This document shows, piece by piece, positions 1 through 7,578 of a stretch of 64,000 nt of DNA. Source of the DNA: Candidatus Gottesmanbacteria bacterium. GTDB lineage: Bacteria; Patescibacteria; Microgenomatia; UBA10105; UBA927. The stretch is from NCBI GenBank assembly GCA_903821745.1, contig CAIJMI010000005.1:62001-126000 (forward strand), in the 5' to 3' direction. A model generated the notes under the pieces. That model had not been told where the DNA came from. It saw only the letters and a list, made by a program, of their open reading frames with translations, and searched no databases. Each line of letters begins with the position of its first letter. Position 1 is the first letter of the stretch. The position numbers and the translations under genes are program-made.

Positions 1-609
1 GTTCAACATCCACTTATCGATCATTCCTTAACTGTTCTTCGTGATACACATTGTTCTACAGCAGATTTTAGACAACATTCAGGAATTGTGTCACAAATTC
101 TTATTCTTGAAGCAACCAAAAATCTTCACGTGGTGAATAAGACAATTCAAACACCGCTTGCAAAAATGATAGGAAAACGGCTAAAAAATGACGTTGTTGT
201 TGTTCCCGTTCTACGGTCCGGACTTGCGATGCTTATGGAACTGCAAGATTTTCTTCCATCCACGCGCGTTGGATTTATTGGGTTACATCGTGATGAAAAA
301 ACCGCGCAGGCACATCAGTATTATGAAAAATTACCGAAAATTTTTGCATCGCACAAGGTTTTTCTTATTGATCCGATGCTTGCAACAGGCGGCTCTCTCA
401 TTGCATCCATGAATATGCTTCGGGAAAAAGGTGCAAAAAATATTACGATCGTTTGCATTGTATCAGCACCAGAAGGGATTTCAGAAATTAACAAAGCGTA
501 TCCGGATGTACATATATATACTGCCGCGATAGATAAGCATTTAAATACGCAAAAATTTATTGTTCCGGGACTGGGTGATTTTGGCGATCGGTATTTTGGA
601 ACTATTTAA
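1..609 (+). CDS. upp: Uracil phosphoribosyltransferase, 5' end outside window
   Basis: Makes UMP from uracil and PRPP (pyrimidine salvage, cytosolic). The reading frame is open from base 1, and the first in-frame residues (VQHPLIDHSLTVLRD) match the family's N-terminus. The GTG at base 88 is therefore internal, and only a few residues lie outside the window. The PRPP loop IDPMLATGGS is intact, and the end (VPGLGDFGDRYFGT) is typical of the family. It is followed by a separate promoter for the CBS protein. PyrG downstream lies in the same pyrimidine nucleotide pathway. Confidence 0.92.
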   Translation, partial: VQHPLIDHSLTVLRDTHCSTADFRQHSGIVSQILILEATKNLHVVNKTIQTPLAKMIGKRLKNDVVVVPVLRSGLAMLMELQDFLPSTRVGFIGLHRDEKTAQAHQYYEKLPKIFASHKVFLIDPMLATGGSLIASMNMLREKGAKNITIVCIVSAPEGISEINKAYPDVHIYTAAIDKHLNTQKFIVPGLGDFGDRYFGTI

Positions 610-615
610 AAAGAG

Positions 616-644
616 TTGACAATTGTAAGATAGCTGATTATAGT
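616..644 (+). promoter_or_regulatory. Promoter of the CBS-domain gene, leaderless type
   Basis: TTGACA at 616-621, 17-nt spacer, TATAGT at 639-644. The start codon at 655 is only 10 nt beyond the -10 box, so the predicted transcript begins within a few bases of the ATG and has no room for a ribosome-binding site. Confidence 0.75.
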
Positions 645-654
645 AAATGTTCCT

Positions 655-1116
655 ATGAACATATCACAAATCATGCGAAAGCATATCGTGATAGCTTCAC
701 TTGAAAGTACTGTTGCTGACCTGCTTCCTCTCTTTTTTGAAAAACGGCTAAATTCTCTTCCTATTTTAAATAGAAAGCATCAACTAGTTGGTATTGTCGT
801 TCGAGAAGATGTATTAAGGTTATTGTATCCTGATTATCAGGAGTATATTCAGGACATGATTGTAAATGATGAGCTTGATGCTTTTGATAAGGATTTTAGT
901 GAAGTCCTGCGGGTAAAAACAAAAGATGTTATGCAAACGAAAGTACTGACTGCTACACCGAAAACTCGTGCAATGCAGGCATTAGCCCGTATGATAGCGC
1001 ATCACATTGATCAGTTGCCCGTAGTGACAGATAAAGGGAAATTAGTAAGCATGATCACAAAAGCAGATATTTTTTATGCCTTATATAAGGCAAATAAAAA
1101 GAGAATTCACCAATAA
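655..1116 (+). CDS. Protein of two CBS domains
   Basis: The 153-residue protein consists only of a CBS pair: one domain at about residues 1-60 (starting ISQIMRKHIVIASLESTV) and the second at about 85-145 (KDVMQTKVLTATPKT). CBS pairs bind adenine nucleotides or related ligands and usually regulate a partner enzyme or channel. No effector domain is fused here. It lies between upp and pyrG but has its own promoter, so the partner cannot be named from context. The ATG at 655 is chosen because it fits the promoter spacing and starts exactly at the domain. Confidence 0.85.
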   Translation: MNISQIMRKHIVIASLESTVADLLPLFFEKRLNSLPILNRKHQLVGIVVREDVLRLLYPDYQEYIQDMIVNDELDAFDKDFSEVLRVKTKDVMQTKVLTATPKTRAMQALARMIAHHIDQLPVVTDKGKLVSMITKADIFYALYKANKKRIHQ

Positions 1117-1123
1117 ATCTTCG

Positions 1124-1152
1124 TTGACGGAAGAGATGTTTTTTGTTAGCAT
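1124..1152 (+). promoter_or_regulatory. pyrG promoter, leaderless type
   Basis: TTGACG at 1124-1129, 17-nt spacer, TAGCAT at 1147-1152. The pyrG ATG begins at 1158, five bases after the -10 box, so the expected transcription start coincides with the A of the start codon. Confidence 0.7.
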
Positions 1153-1157
1153 AGCGT

Positions 1158-2819
1158 ATGCTTACTAAATTTATTTTTGTATCTGGCGGTGTCATATCAG
1201 GGATTGGAAAAGGCAATACAACAGCTTCCATAGCACTTCTTTTAAAAAACCGTGGGTACAGGGTTACGTGTGTAAAATGTGAAAATTATCTCAACATTGA
1301 TGCCGGCCTCATTAATCCAATAGAACATGGTGATCCATATCTTCTTGACGATGGAACGGAAGCAGATATGGACATGGGAACATATGAAAAATTTTTGGGA
1401 ATTAACATGAAACGGCATAATTTTGTCACCATGGGACAAATTTACCGAACGGTCATTGATAGGGAACGGAATTTTGAATATAAAGGGGAAGATGTTGAAG
1501 CAATTCCTAATGTAACGGATGAAATTATACGGCGTATCAAAGAAGCCGGAGAAATTGAAAAAGCAGAAATAGTTGTTGTAGAGCTTGGCGGTACTGCCGG
1601 AGAATACCAAAATCAACTATATTATGAAGCATCACGTATTCTATCACATAATAAAAAAAATACAGTTATTCATGTACATGTCAGTTACCTACCAACTCCA
1701 ACGCATTTGGGCGAGCCTAAAACGAAGCCAACACAGCTTTCAGTTCGGACATTAAATTCCATGGGTATTCAACCGGATTTTATTGTCGCCCGTGGTGAAA
1801 AAGCAGTAGATGAACGCCGTCGTGCACGATTTGCGCTGTTTTGCAACGTGGATCCAGAAAATATTATTAACAACCCTGACGTGGAAAGCAGTGTGTATGA
1901 AATTCCTTTGCAATTTGTAGAGCAGAAATTTGATGAAAAATTACTCCAAGCATTAGGACTTCCATTAGGAAAACCGCCTGCAATGACCCAGTGGAATAAG
2001 ATGGTTGAAACCATTAAAGCAAAAAAGGAAAAGATAATCACGATTGCAATCGTTGGAAAATATTTTACGACAGGTGACTACGAACTTCGGGATAGTTATG
2101 CAGCACTTCTGGATGCAATAGATCATGCAAGCTGGGCAAAAGGTGTTGCTGTTAAAACAAAATGGATACAGGCGGAAAAACTAGAAACTGGAACACTTGA
2201 AGAATTAAAAAATATTGACGGTGTCATTGTTCCAATTGGTTGGGGACCGCGTGGTGAAGAGGGGAAGATTAAAGCTATTGAATACGCCAGGGTGAATAAA
2301 ATTCCCTACTTGGGACTTTGCTATGGTATGCAGCTTGCGGTTGTTGAGTATGCTAGAAATGTTCTTCATCTTGATGGTGCAAATACCACAGAATGTGATC
2401 AGAATACTAAATATTCGGTTATTCATATGATTTCAGGACAAAAAGAAATCATGGAACGACGAGCCTATGGTGGAACCATGCGTTTGGGTCGGTGGGAATG
2501 TAAAGTTGCACCAAATACGCAGTCAGATACAAGTTATACAACGTATAAAGGATATGACAATGCGGAAAAGAAGATTGTGGGAGAACGACATAGGCATCGC
2601 TACGAGTTTAATAATGCCTACGCAAGTCAGCTTGAAGCTGCAGGACTTGTTATTGCGGGTCGGAGTGTTGTAGAGAACCTGGTTGAGGTTATCGAGCTTC
2701 CTAAAGCAGTACACCCGTTCTTTGTTGGAACTCAGTATCATCCAGAATATCGGTCTACGCCGCTCGTTCCACATCCATTATTTCTCGATTTCATAGCTAG
2801 TTGTCTTCAGGAAGCATAA
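1158..2819 (+). CDS. pyrG: CTP synthase, divergent form
   Basis: Converts UTP to CTP with ATP and glutamine. The synthetase domain covers about residues 1-270. It has the P-loop-like SGIGKGN (14-20), the LDDGTEADMD metal site (63-72) and GEPKTKPTQ (185-193). The glutaminase domain covers about 295-553, with Cys388 in GLCYGMQ and His528/Glu530 in YHPEY; ERHRHRYE (476-483) is also present. Several usually rigid motifs are altered: KIDPYLN reads KCENYLN, and the oxyanion loop PGGFG reads PIGWG (359-363). The catalytic triad is intact and the length (553 aa) is normal, so I expect an active but divergent enzyme. No Shine-Dalgarno site precedes the ATG. Confidence 0.93.
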   Translation: MLTKFIFVSGGVISGIGKGNTTASIALLLKNRGYRVTCVKCENYLNIDAGLINPIEHGDPYLLDDGTEADMDMGTYEKFLGINMKRHNFVTMGQIYRTVIDRERNFEYKGEDVEAIPNVTDEIIRRIKEAGEIEKAEIVVVELGGTAGEYQNQLYYEASRILSHNKKNTVIHVHVSYLPTPTHLGEPKTKPTQLSVRTLNSMGIQPDFIVARGEKAVDERRRARFALFCNVDPENIINNPDVESSVYEIPLQFVEQKFDEKLLQALGLPLGKPPAMTQWNKMVETIKAKKEKIITIAIVGKYFTTGDYELRDSYAALLDAIDHASWAKGVAVKTKWIQAEKLETGTLEELKNIDGVIVPIGWGPRGEEGKIKAIEYARVNKIPYLGLCYGMQLAVVEYARNVLHLDGANTTECDQNTKYSVIHMISGQKEIMERRAYGGTMRLGRWECKVAPNTQSDTSYTTYKGYDNAEKKIVGERHRHRYEFNNAYASQLEAAGLVIAGRSVVENLVEVIELPKAVHPFFVGTQYHPEYRSTPLVPHPLFLDFIASCLQEA

Positions 2820-2829
2820 ATAGTATAAT
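2801..2829 (+). promoter_or_regulatory. rplS promoter
   Basis: TTGTCT at 2801-2806 (inside the end of pyrG), 17-nt spacer, TATAAT at 2824-2829. The rplS ATG is at 2839, giving a predicted leader of about 3 nt. Confidence 0.7.
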
Positions 2830-2838
2830 AACGAGATT

Positions 2839-3234
2839 ATGGCGAATCAAACACACTGGAATACAACAATTCTTCATATCGGCGACACGATTCGTGTTCA
2901 CTACAAATTAATTGAACATGAAAAGGTTTCCGGTAAAACAAAACGTGAAGTGAAAGATGAAACACGGGAACGTGTTCAGGTTTTTGAAGGAATCCTTATC
3001 GCCATTAAAAACGGACAAGAAAATCAAATGATCACCGTTCGCAAGATTGGAGTTGGAGCCATCGGAATTGAACGTATTTTCCCAATTATCTCTCCATGGA
3101 TTAAAAAAATTGAAGTCAAAAAGCACGGCGATGTCCGTCGTGCAAAATTGTATTATCTTCGTGGTCGAAAGGGCCGAGCTGCGACAAAAATTAATGAGGC
3201 GGCTATAAAAGAAAAGCCGGAAATAAAAGGCTAA
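2839..3234 (+). CDS. rplS: Large-subunit ribosomal protein L19
   Basis: L19 lies at the interface of the two ribosomal subunits. The 131-residue protein shows the family features in order: the GDTIRVHYK strand, ERVQVFEGILIAIKNG, the VRKIGVGAIGIERIFPI core, and the C-terminal YLRGRKGRAATKI signature. A lysine/glutamate-rich tail extends a little beyond the usual end. It is monocistronic here. The 259 bp that follow hold a short palindrome (CCATTC-GA-GAATGG near 3368-3381) without a T-run, and nothing else I recognise. Confidence 0.94.
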   Translation: MANQTHWNTTILHIGDTIRVHYKLIEHEKVSGKTKREVKDETRERVQVFEGILIAIKNGQENQMITVRKIGVGAIGIERIFPIISPWIKKIEVKKHGDVRRAKLYYLRGRKGRAATKINEAAIKEKPEIKG

Positions 3235-3478
3235 TTGTTTAATTCAGATCCTGCTTATGAGAATTTAATTTCTCAAACCTCTGTTTCATCTCCTATATTC
3301 AGGTTAAAGTCTGCAAAAAAATTATCAAAAATATGTTTGTGATCCTCAATTCGCTTGTCTCGTCACCCATTCGAGAATGGCAAGGCGTTACCTGTGACCG
3401 ATAGCATCATTTTCGTCGCAAAAAGATAGAAAAAAAGTATTGACAACCTGAAGCATATATGAAATGCTGAATCTAACT

Positions 3479-3486
3479 GAGGAGGA
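3479..3486 (+). promoter_or_regulatory. Strong Shine-Dalgarno site
   Basis: GAGGAGGA sits 7 nt before the ATG at 3494. Most genes in this window have no such site, so this gene is expected to be translated from a leadered mRNA. A TTGACA at 3440-3445 could be its -35 box, but the -10 region is weak. Confidence 0.7.
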
Positions 3487-3493
3487 ATGAATT

Positions 3494-4516
3494 ATGGCTT
3501 TTCTCAAAAAATCAAAACAGATCTCACCGTCGAAGATTCTTCTTTTTGTCCTCCTTTTTGGTTTTGGTATTTTTGCCATCTATTTGTTGTCATACAAAAA
3601 TAGATTGAACTTGGATTTCCGTTCAAGAGCTGGGACGACCGTCGCTGTCATAAAATCGTGGGATTTTGCAACAGATGGCAATACGGAAGGGTGGAACGCA
3701 ACCAACATGACAGGGTTTACGACAAAATCAGGGCTTCTTGATGGAGTTGTAGGAGGAGATACGACAGGCTTAACGACAAAAGAAGTGAAAATACCATTTA
3801 TAGCAAACACTGCAGTGGCATTGTCGACCAAAGAAAATGTCCGGTACGCATTTGGGAATAAAAGCATTAAAATCCGTATGGCAGTAACTACTGGAATTTG
3901 TAGAGGTACAGCATATGTACAAGAAGAAGGACAGGAATCGAGTCTTCCGCGATGTCCAGGTGGAAACGATCCAATCACTTTTCCGTTTGAAATCAGTGTT
4001 ATTACACCGCTTCGGGCTGCTGAATTTGATAAAACATTTCAAAAAGTGGTCGGCGACGGCGTGATGCATGAGTATGAATTCATTATTCCGGAATCGTTAC
4101 CGATCACATCTATCCAAGGTATTTCAATAAAGTTTACGGGCCTTATGGGGAAAGCTGGCTCGGTCGTGAAAATTGATTATATTCAGGTGGTGGCAAGACA
4201 ATTTATAAAACCAACACCAAAACCGGAGCCAGGCGCGTGCGGATTAAAAAACAACGGGTGTTCCGGTTCCTGTACCTCAGGATCTACATGTAAGTTGGTG
4301 ACACAGGGTGGAACAGCAGCTTGTACGTGTGTAACCAATCCCATACCAAAAGCTACCAAACCAGTCGTCGATTGTACATGGAAAGGCGCTAAATGTAGTG
4401 GTTCATGTGGGACAGGATCTACGTGTATACAAAGCGGGACAAACTCATGTAGCTGCCGAAATCTAAACCTAACCCCAACAAAAAGAATACCTACACCAAT
4501 AACACGGTGGCAGTAA
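3494..4516 (+). CDS. Membrane-anchored surface protein with Cys-rich repeats
   Basis: Function unknown. The 340-residue protein has a short basic N-terminus, then a single membrane span at about residues 14-34. A beta-rich extracellular region of about 50-235 contains WDFATDGNTEGWNA, a pattern seen in carbohydrate-binding jelly-roll domains. A proline-rich linker follows, then two Cys-rich repeats (about 247-280 and 290-318) sharing the pattern C-x-G-x-C-S-G-S-C-x-x-G-S-T-C. The tail is rich in Thr/Pro. It probably lies outside the membrane with the repeats stabilised by disulphides. The start is fixed by the Shine-Dalgarno site. No enzyme motif was seen. Confidence 0.8.
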   Translation: MAFLKKSKQISPSKILLFVLLFGFGIFAIYLLSYKNRLNLDFRSRAGTTVAVIKSWDFATDGNTEGWNATNMTGFTTKSGLLDGVVGGDTTGLTTKEVKIPFIANTAVALSTKENVRYAFGNKSIKIRMAVTTGICRGTAYVQEEGQESSLPRCPGGNDPITFPFEISVITPLRAAEFDKTFQKVVGDGVMHEYEFIIPESLPITSIQGISIKFTGLMGKAGSVVKIDYIQVVARQFIKPTPKPEPGACGLKNNGCSGSCTSGSTCKLVTQGGTAACTCVTNPIPKATKPVVDCTWKGAKCSGSCGTGSTCIQSGTNSCSCRNLNLTPTKRIPTPITRWQ

Positions 4517-4654
4517 CAATAAGATAGGTTTTAGGGAGAGTGGATATTTATAGTGAACAGCCTAGCAATCTGCATGTTTTGAAAAGGAAAATTTGTTTTA
4601 GTTCTATGCCCCCGGGCTAGCTTATGCGATAACTAAACAAATTGCAGATACCTC

Positions 4655-4903
4655 TCAAGAATCTGACTCTTCACCCCTAGCTTTAGCGGCTTTTTCCTCT
4701 GCTAGTTCTTGAACAATTTTTTTGAGGTCGATACCATGCCTTAATGCTTGTCTTACAAAGGCATCTGCATTTAGGTCGCTAATTGGTTCTGGTTTACTTG
4801 GAGTTGCCTTTTTTTTAGATGCTTCAAATGCTCTTCGCTGTCTTTCTCTAAGCTCGGCAGCTCTAGAGTTATCTCTCATTATTTCTTTTTCTATATCGCT
4901 CAT
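4655..4903 (-). CDS. Small charged protein of unknown function
   Basis: The 82-residue protein is rich in Lys, Arg, Glu and Ala. A predicted helix at about 1-35 (SDIEKEIMRDNSRAAELRER) is followed by a Pro/Ser linker and a second helix. There is no Cys and no membrane span. I do not recognise a family. That it is real is supported by a well-spaced promoter ending 7 nt before the ATG and by its isolation between two other transcription units. Its neighbours (surface protein, decayed MarR regulator) give no functional hint. Confidence 0.6.
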   Translation of the reverse strand: MSDIEKEIMRDNSRAAELRERQRRAFEASKKKATPSKPEPISDLNADAFVRQALRHGIDLKKIVQELAEEKAAKARGEESDS

Positions 4904-4910
4904 ATGTTTT

Positions 4911-4939
4911 ATTATGGCTGATTGGATTTAAAAGTTCAA
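4911..4939 (-). promoter_or_regulatory. Promoter of the small charged protein, leaderless type
   Basis: On the minus strand TTGAAC (4939-4934), 17-nt spacer, CATAAT (4916-4911). The start codon at 4903 follows after 7 nt. Confidence 0.6.
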
Positions 4940-4986
4940 GAATGTGATTCAAACAGGTTGAAATCCCTTTGTTATGCTGACAATAA

Positions 4987-5002
4987 TTAGTTAAGTAACT
5001 AA
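4987..5002. promoter_or_regulatory. MarR-type operator (palindrome) with promoter
   Basis: Perfect inverted repeat TTAGTTA-AG-TAACTAA, the size and symmetry of MarR-family operators. It directly follows a possible promoter (TTGAAA at 4958-4963, 18-nt spacer, AATAAT at 4982-4987) and directly precedes the MarR remnant. This is the arrangement expected of an autoregulated MarR gene. Confidence 0.6.
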
Positions 5003-5335
5003 ACTAAACGTTTATGTTGCAAAGAGGGGTAGCTATTTTGAGTCAATTGTAAGTAATATACAAGTAATTAGGCGTATCTTGGTTCAAAAAGGTGGAAATC
5101 TAAATAAGAGTTGTGGTATTACCTTGACACAGGCAAATGTCTTGCTTTTAGTTAAACAGGAAAAATACCTCAGTATGACTGAAATTTCATCCAAACTAGG
5201 TATGTCTATAAGTGGGCAACGCAACTGGTAGATAATTTGGTTGAATAAAATTTGGTTATGCGCGAAACAGATCAGATGGTGGCACGAGAACCTATTGCGC
5301 CTTTTTTTAATGTAGTTATAACCGCCCAAGAATAT
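4995..5335 (+). pseudogene. Decayed MarR-family transcriptional regulator
   Basis: Frame 4995 to about 5210 reads a MarR N-terminal half: a dimerisation helix (YFESIVSNIQVIRRILVQ), then LTQANVLLLVKQEKYLSM and the recognition-helix region TEISSKLGMSISG. After a frameshift near 5205 the neighbouring frame continues as ATQLVDNLVE, an in-frame TAA, NLVMRETDQMVARE and VVITAQEYG, which match the wing and the LTxxG end of the family. There is no usable start codon in the first frame, and no intact reading frame spans the gene. This accounts for the 500-bp stretch without an intact gene. Sequencing error could explain one lesion but hardly all of them. Confidence 0.7.
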
Positions 5336-5412
5336 GGAGGTGGGCGATGCCGGTGTGTATGCCTCGCGAGAGGCAGGCACAACCCCGCAAGAGCAACATT
5401 TTTCACTTTTTG

Positions 5413-5485
5413 TGAGCCGGCCGGGACTCGAACCCGGAACCAACAGCTTAAAAGGCTGCTGCTCTACCAATTGAGCTACCGACCC
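5413..5485 (-). tRNA. tRNA-Lys (anticodon TTT)
   Basis: 73-nt cloverleaf: 7-bp acceptor (GGGTCGG/CCGGCTC), anticodon loop CTTTTAA, T loop TTCGAGT, discriminator A. CCA is not encoded. Confidence 0.95.
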
Positions 5486-5540
5486 AATAAATCAAAGTAG
5501 CCATATTATAGCAATTTTTTTAGGTTCTGGCACGAGGGAT

Positions 5541-6356
5541 TTATTTTGTCAAACAAAAAATGCTTCCAACAGAAGAAAGCTCTTGTATAGTGGTGGTAGG
5601 AGTCATAAATGAAGATGCGGTGCCACCGTCTAAATTAATAGCTGTCTGCAGGGGTGACGCAAGTATCGAATTTATTTGTTGCAAAATAGTGGGTACATCT
5701 CCAAGCAATGGGCCGTCGTACGTTGATCCTTTTGTAAACAAGATGAGGAATAGTAAATACCCCTCTTTTGTTATCCCTGCGATAGCTCGTCGTTCTGGAG
5801 TATCGTTTTTTATTGCCAATAGAAGTGGTTTTCCTTCTGATAAAAGCATGGGGCCAGTTTGAACAACGCTTATATAGTCATCAGGAGGCGATAACGATAT
5901 CGCACTTGCGCGTGATGTTATACAAATATATCCATTAAATAAGGCACTTTGTAAAGGAACAGGTTGTTCATAATTCATACCAACAAACATGCCAAGTGGT
6001 GCATTGGTTTTGGAATAAAAGCCAGCATTAATAGCAAAAACGCATCCCTTTTCTTCCATAATCTGCCTCATTGTTTTCTTTTCTTTAAAATTACCAATAA
6101 GGCGTAATTTTGATGAGTCGTTAACTTCATATATCTCAAAATTATAGACAGTATCATGAAATGATATTTCCTGAAAACGATGAGATGAACTGGTTTCAGG
6201 TGTTTCTACGGAGGATAGTAATTCAGAAGAAACATTGGAATTTGTTTGAGTTACAGAAGACCGGTGTAGCAATTGAAAAGACCCAACAATGGCAAGAACA
6301 AAACTAGCTAAAATAAGAAAAACATATTTTATGCTGGTGCGTTTCCTTTTTTCCAT
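5541..6356 (-). CDS. Membrane-anchored phosphodiester-glycosidase-like protein (NAGPA/DUF2233 family)
   Basis: Basic N-terminus, one membrane span at about residues 9-29, Ser/Thr-rich linker to about 60, then the family domain to the end of the 271 residues. Recognisable landmarks are FAINAGFY, QTGPMLL, ERRAIAGI and AINLDGGTASSF. In the mammalian uncovering enzyme this fold removes a GlcNAc phosphodiester cap. Bacterial members act on cell-envelope sugars, and the substrate here cannot be read from sequence. The start overlaps the end of the CofE-like gene by 28 nt, suggesting co-transcription with it and the coiled-coil gene upstream. Confidence 0.82.
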   Translation of the reverse strand: MEKRKRTSIKYVFLILASFVLAIVGSFQLLHRSSVTQTNSNVSSELLSSVETPETSSSHRFQEISFHDTVYNFEIYEVNDSSKLRLIGNFKEKKTMRQIMEEKGCVFAINAGFYSKTNAPLGMFVGMNYEQPVPLQSALFNGYICITSRASAISLSPPDDYISVVQTGPMLLSEGKPLLLAIKNDTPERRAIAGITKEGYLLFLILFTKGSTYDGPLLGDVPTILQQINSILASPLQTAINLDGGTASSFMTPTTTIQELSSVGSIFCLTK

Positions 6357-7081
6357 GGAGCACTTGTTAAAATCGGTGAATATAAATCATCATCAAGTGT
6401 AATAATTAAACTCTCCGTCTCTTTTTTTGTTGGTGGTCGATTTTGAAATACAACAAACGGGGTGTTCCGAATGATTGCAAGGGGAGTTTGTTCATTTCCT
6501 TCACCCATAACAACAACAGCCGCAGCCGACAGTCCGTCAAGAACATTTGCCTTAGTAACTTCAAGCGGTCGGCCGAAAATATCTGGTTTCCCGATATATG
6601 TATTTAATGCGTCAAACCCTGACCAAGCAATGCCGATGCCGGTTGTCCCCCATCGAAGTGGAGTAGTGTGGCTGTCTGTAATGATTACACCCAGCGTTTC
6701 TAGTTGATATTTTTCTTTAAGATACATCCATGCATCTTTTGCGCTACCCATTGGATCTTCTGGCCATAAAATATACTGAGCATTGCCGTTGGATTCATCA
6801 ATACCGCTGTTTGGAATTAAGATATTATCTGTTACGGTAAGAGCCATATGATATTTTCTCGTAGCATCATTTTCAATGTAATACTGAGCTTCATCCCTGA
6901 CGAGTGCAAATTTATCGTCTTCATTGGTTGCTTTTTTGATACGTCCCTGACAGATACTGACAATTTTGGACGTGATTACAATAATATCTCTGTTTGCGAG
7001 ACTTGGGATTGCGGAATCAAGAATACTATGCAATGAATCACCTGCAGTGACCTGGCGAGTTTTGTATGCGGTTATCTCCAT
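6329..7081 (-). CDS. CofE-like gamma-glutamyl ligase
   Basis: Member of the F420-0:gamma-glutamyl ligase family (PF01996), 250 residues. Landmarks are DIIVITSKIVSICQGR (about 33-48), the metal-binding ITDSHTTPLRWGTTGIGIAWSG region (about 133-155) and a VVVMGEGNEQTP segment. No other F420 biosynthesis gene is visible. The window does carry folC, glyA, fhs, folD, folE and formyl-THF cyclo-ligase, so glutamylation of folate or another cofactor is as likely as F420 synthesis. It follows the coiled-coil gene by 1 nt and overlaps the next gene, so it is probably in an operon. Confidence 0.8.
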   Translation of the reverse strand: MEITAYKTRQVTAGDSLHSILDSAIPSLANRDIIVITSKIVSICQGRIKKATNEDDKFALVRDEAQYYIENDATRKYHMALTVTDNILIPNSGIDESNGNAQYILWPEDPMGSAKDAWMYLKEKYQLETLGVIITDSHTTPLRWGTTGIGIAWSGFDALNTYIGKPDIFGRPLEVTKANVLDGLSAAAVVVMGEGNEQTPLAIIRNTPFVVFQNRPPTKKETESLIITLDDDLYSPILTSAPWKKGNAPA

Positions 7082-7082
7082 G

Positions 7083-7550
7083 TTATTTATTGTTGCCGAA
7101 TTTTGAATTTCGTTTTACCAGCTTGGCTACATAAATAATATCCCGAACTTCTCCGTCATCGCCTTCAATTTCATTTGATCCAGAAAGCCGCATATATTCC
7201 CGAAGATAGTCAGAAAGCGCTGCCTGAAAATCTTTAAGTTCTCCGGACAATTCCTTTACCTTAGCGGAAAGATCAGCAACCGCCGGCTGTTTAAGAAGTT
7301 CTGATTTTGTTTTAGAGCGTACTTTCATGGCTTCTTTAACGAGTTTGTCGTGCTCCATGTACGTTGAATCATTGCGGTAGGTATCAGCAAGCATTTCCTT
7401 TAATTTTTTGAGTTCTGTTTTGCTTTTATCGACAGAAGCAATGTGTTCTTTAATGGTTGATTCCAGATTTGTAAGAAGTTCACTAGCTGTCTCTTCAACT
7501 ATCTCTCCATTTTGTATTGGTTGTGTATCATCTTGTGTATTCATATCCAT
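7083..7550 (-). CDS. Coiled-coil protein of unknown function
   Basis: 155 residues, highly charged. A long helical, probably coiled-coil stretch runs from about residue 20 to 125 (LESTIKEHIASVDKSKTEL, then KVKELSGELKDFQAALSDY), followed by an acidic turn and a basic tail. There is no signal peptide and no catalytic motif. It is first in the three-gene minus-strand unit with the CofE-like and phosphodiester-glycosidase-like genes. ATG codons at 7550 and 7544 are both possible starts. Confidence 0.7.
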   Translation of the reverse strand: MDMNTQDDTQPIQNGEIVEETASELLTNLESTIKEHIASVDKSKTELKKLKEMLADTYRNDSTYMEHDKLVKEAMKVRSKTKSELLKQPAVADLSAKVKELSGELKDFQAALSDYLREYMRLSGSNEIEGDDGEVRDIIYVAKLVKRNSKFGNNK

Positions 7551-7578
7551 ACACTATATAGAAAACGGGCAATAAAAA

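Noticed and set aside
5360..5375. Hairpin TGCCTC-GCGA-GAGGCA considered as a terminator or small RNA
   Set aside because: The stem has a stable GNRA-type loop, but no T-run follows on either strand and there is no other supporting signal.
5084..5500. Open frames on both strands around tRNA-Lys (5084-5470 minus, 5252-5500 plus)
   Set aside because: They consist of the MarR remnant and tRNA sequence in other frames, except that 5252-5335 carries the tail of the decayed MarR gene and is counted there.
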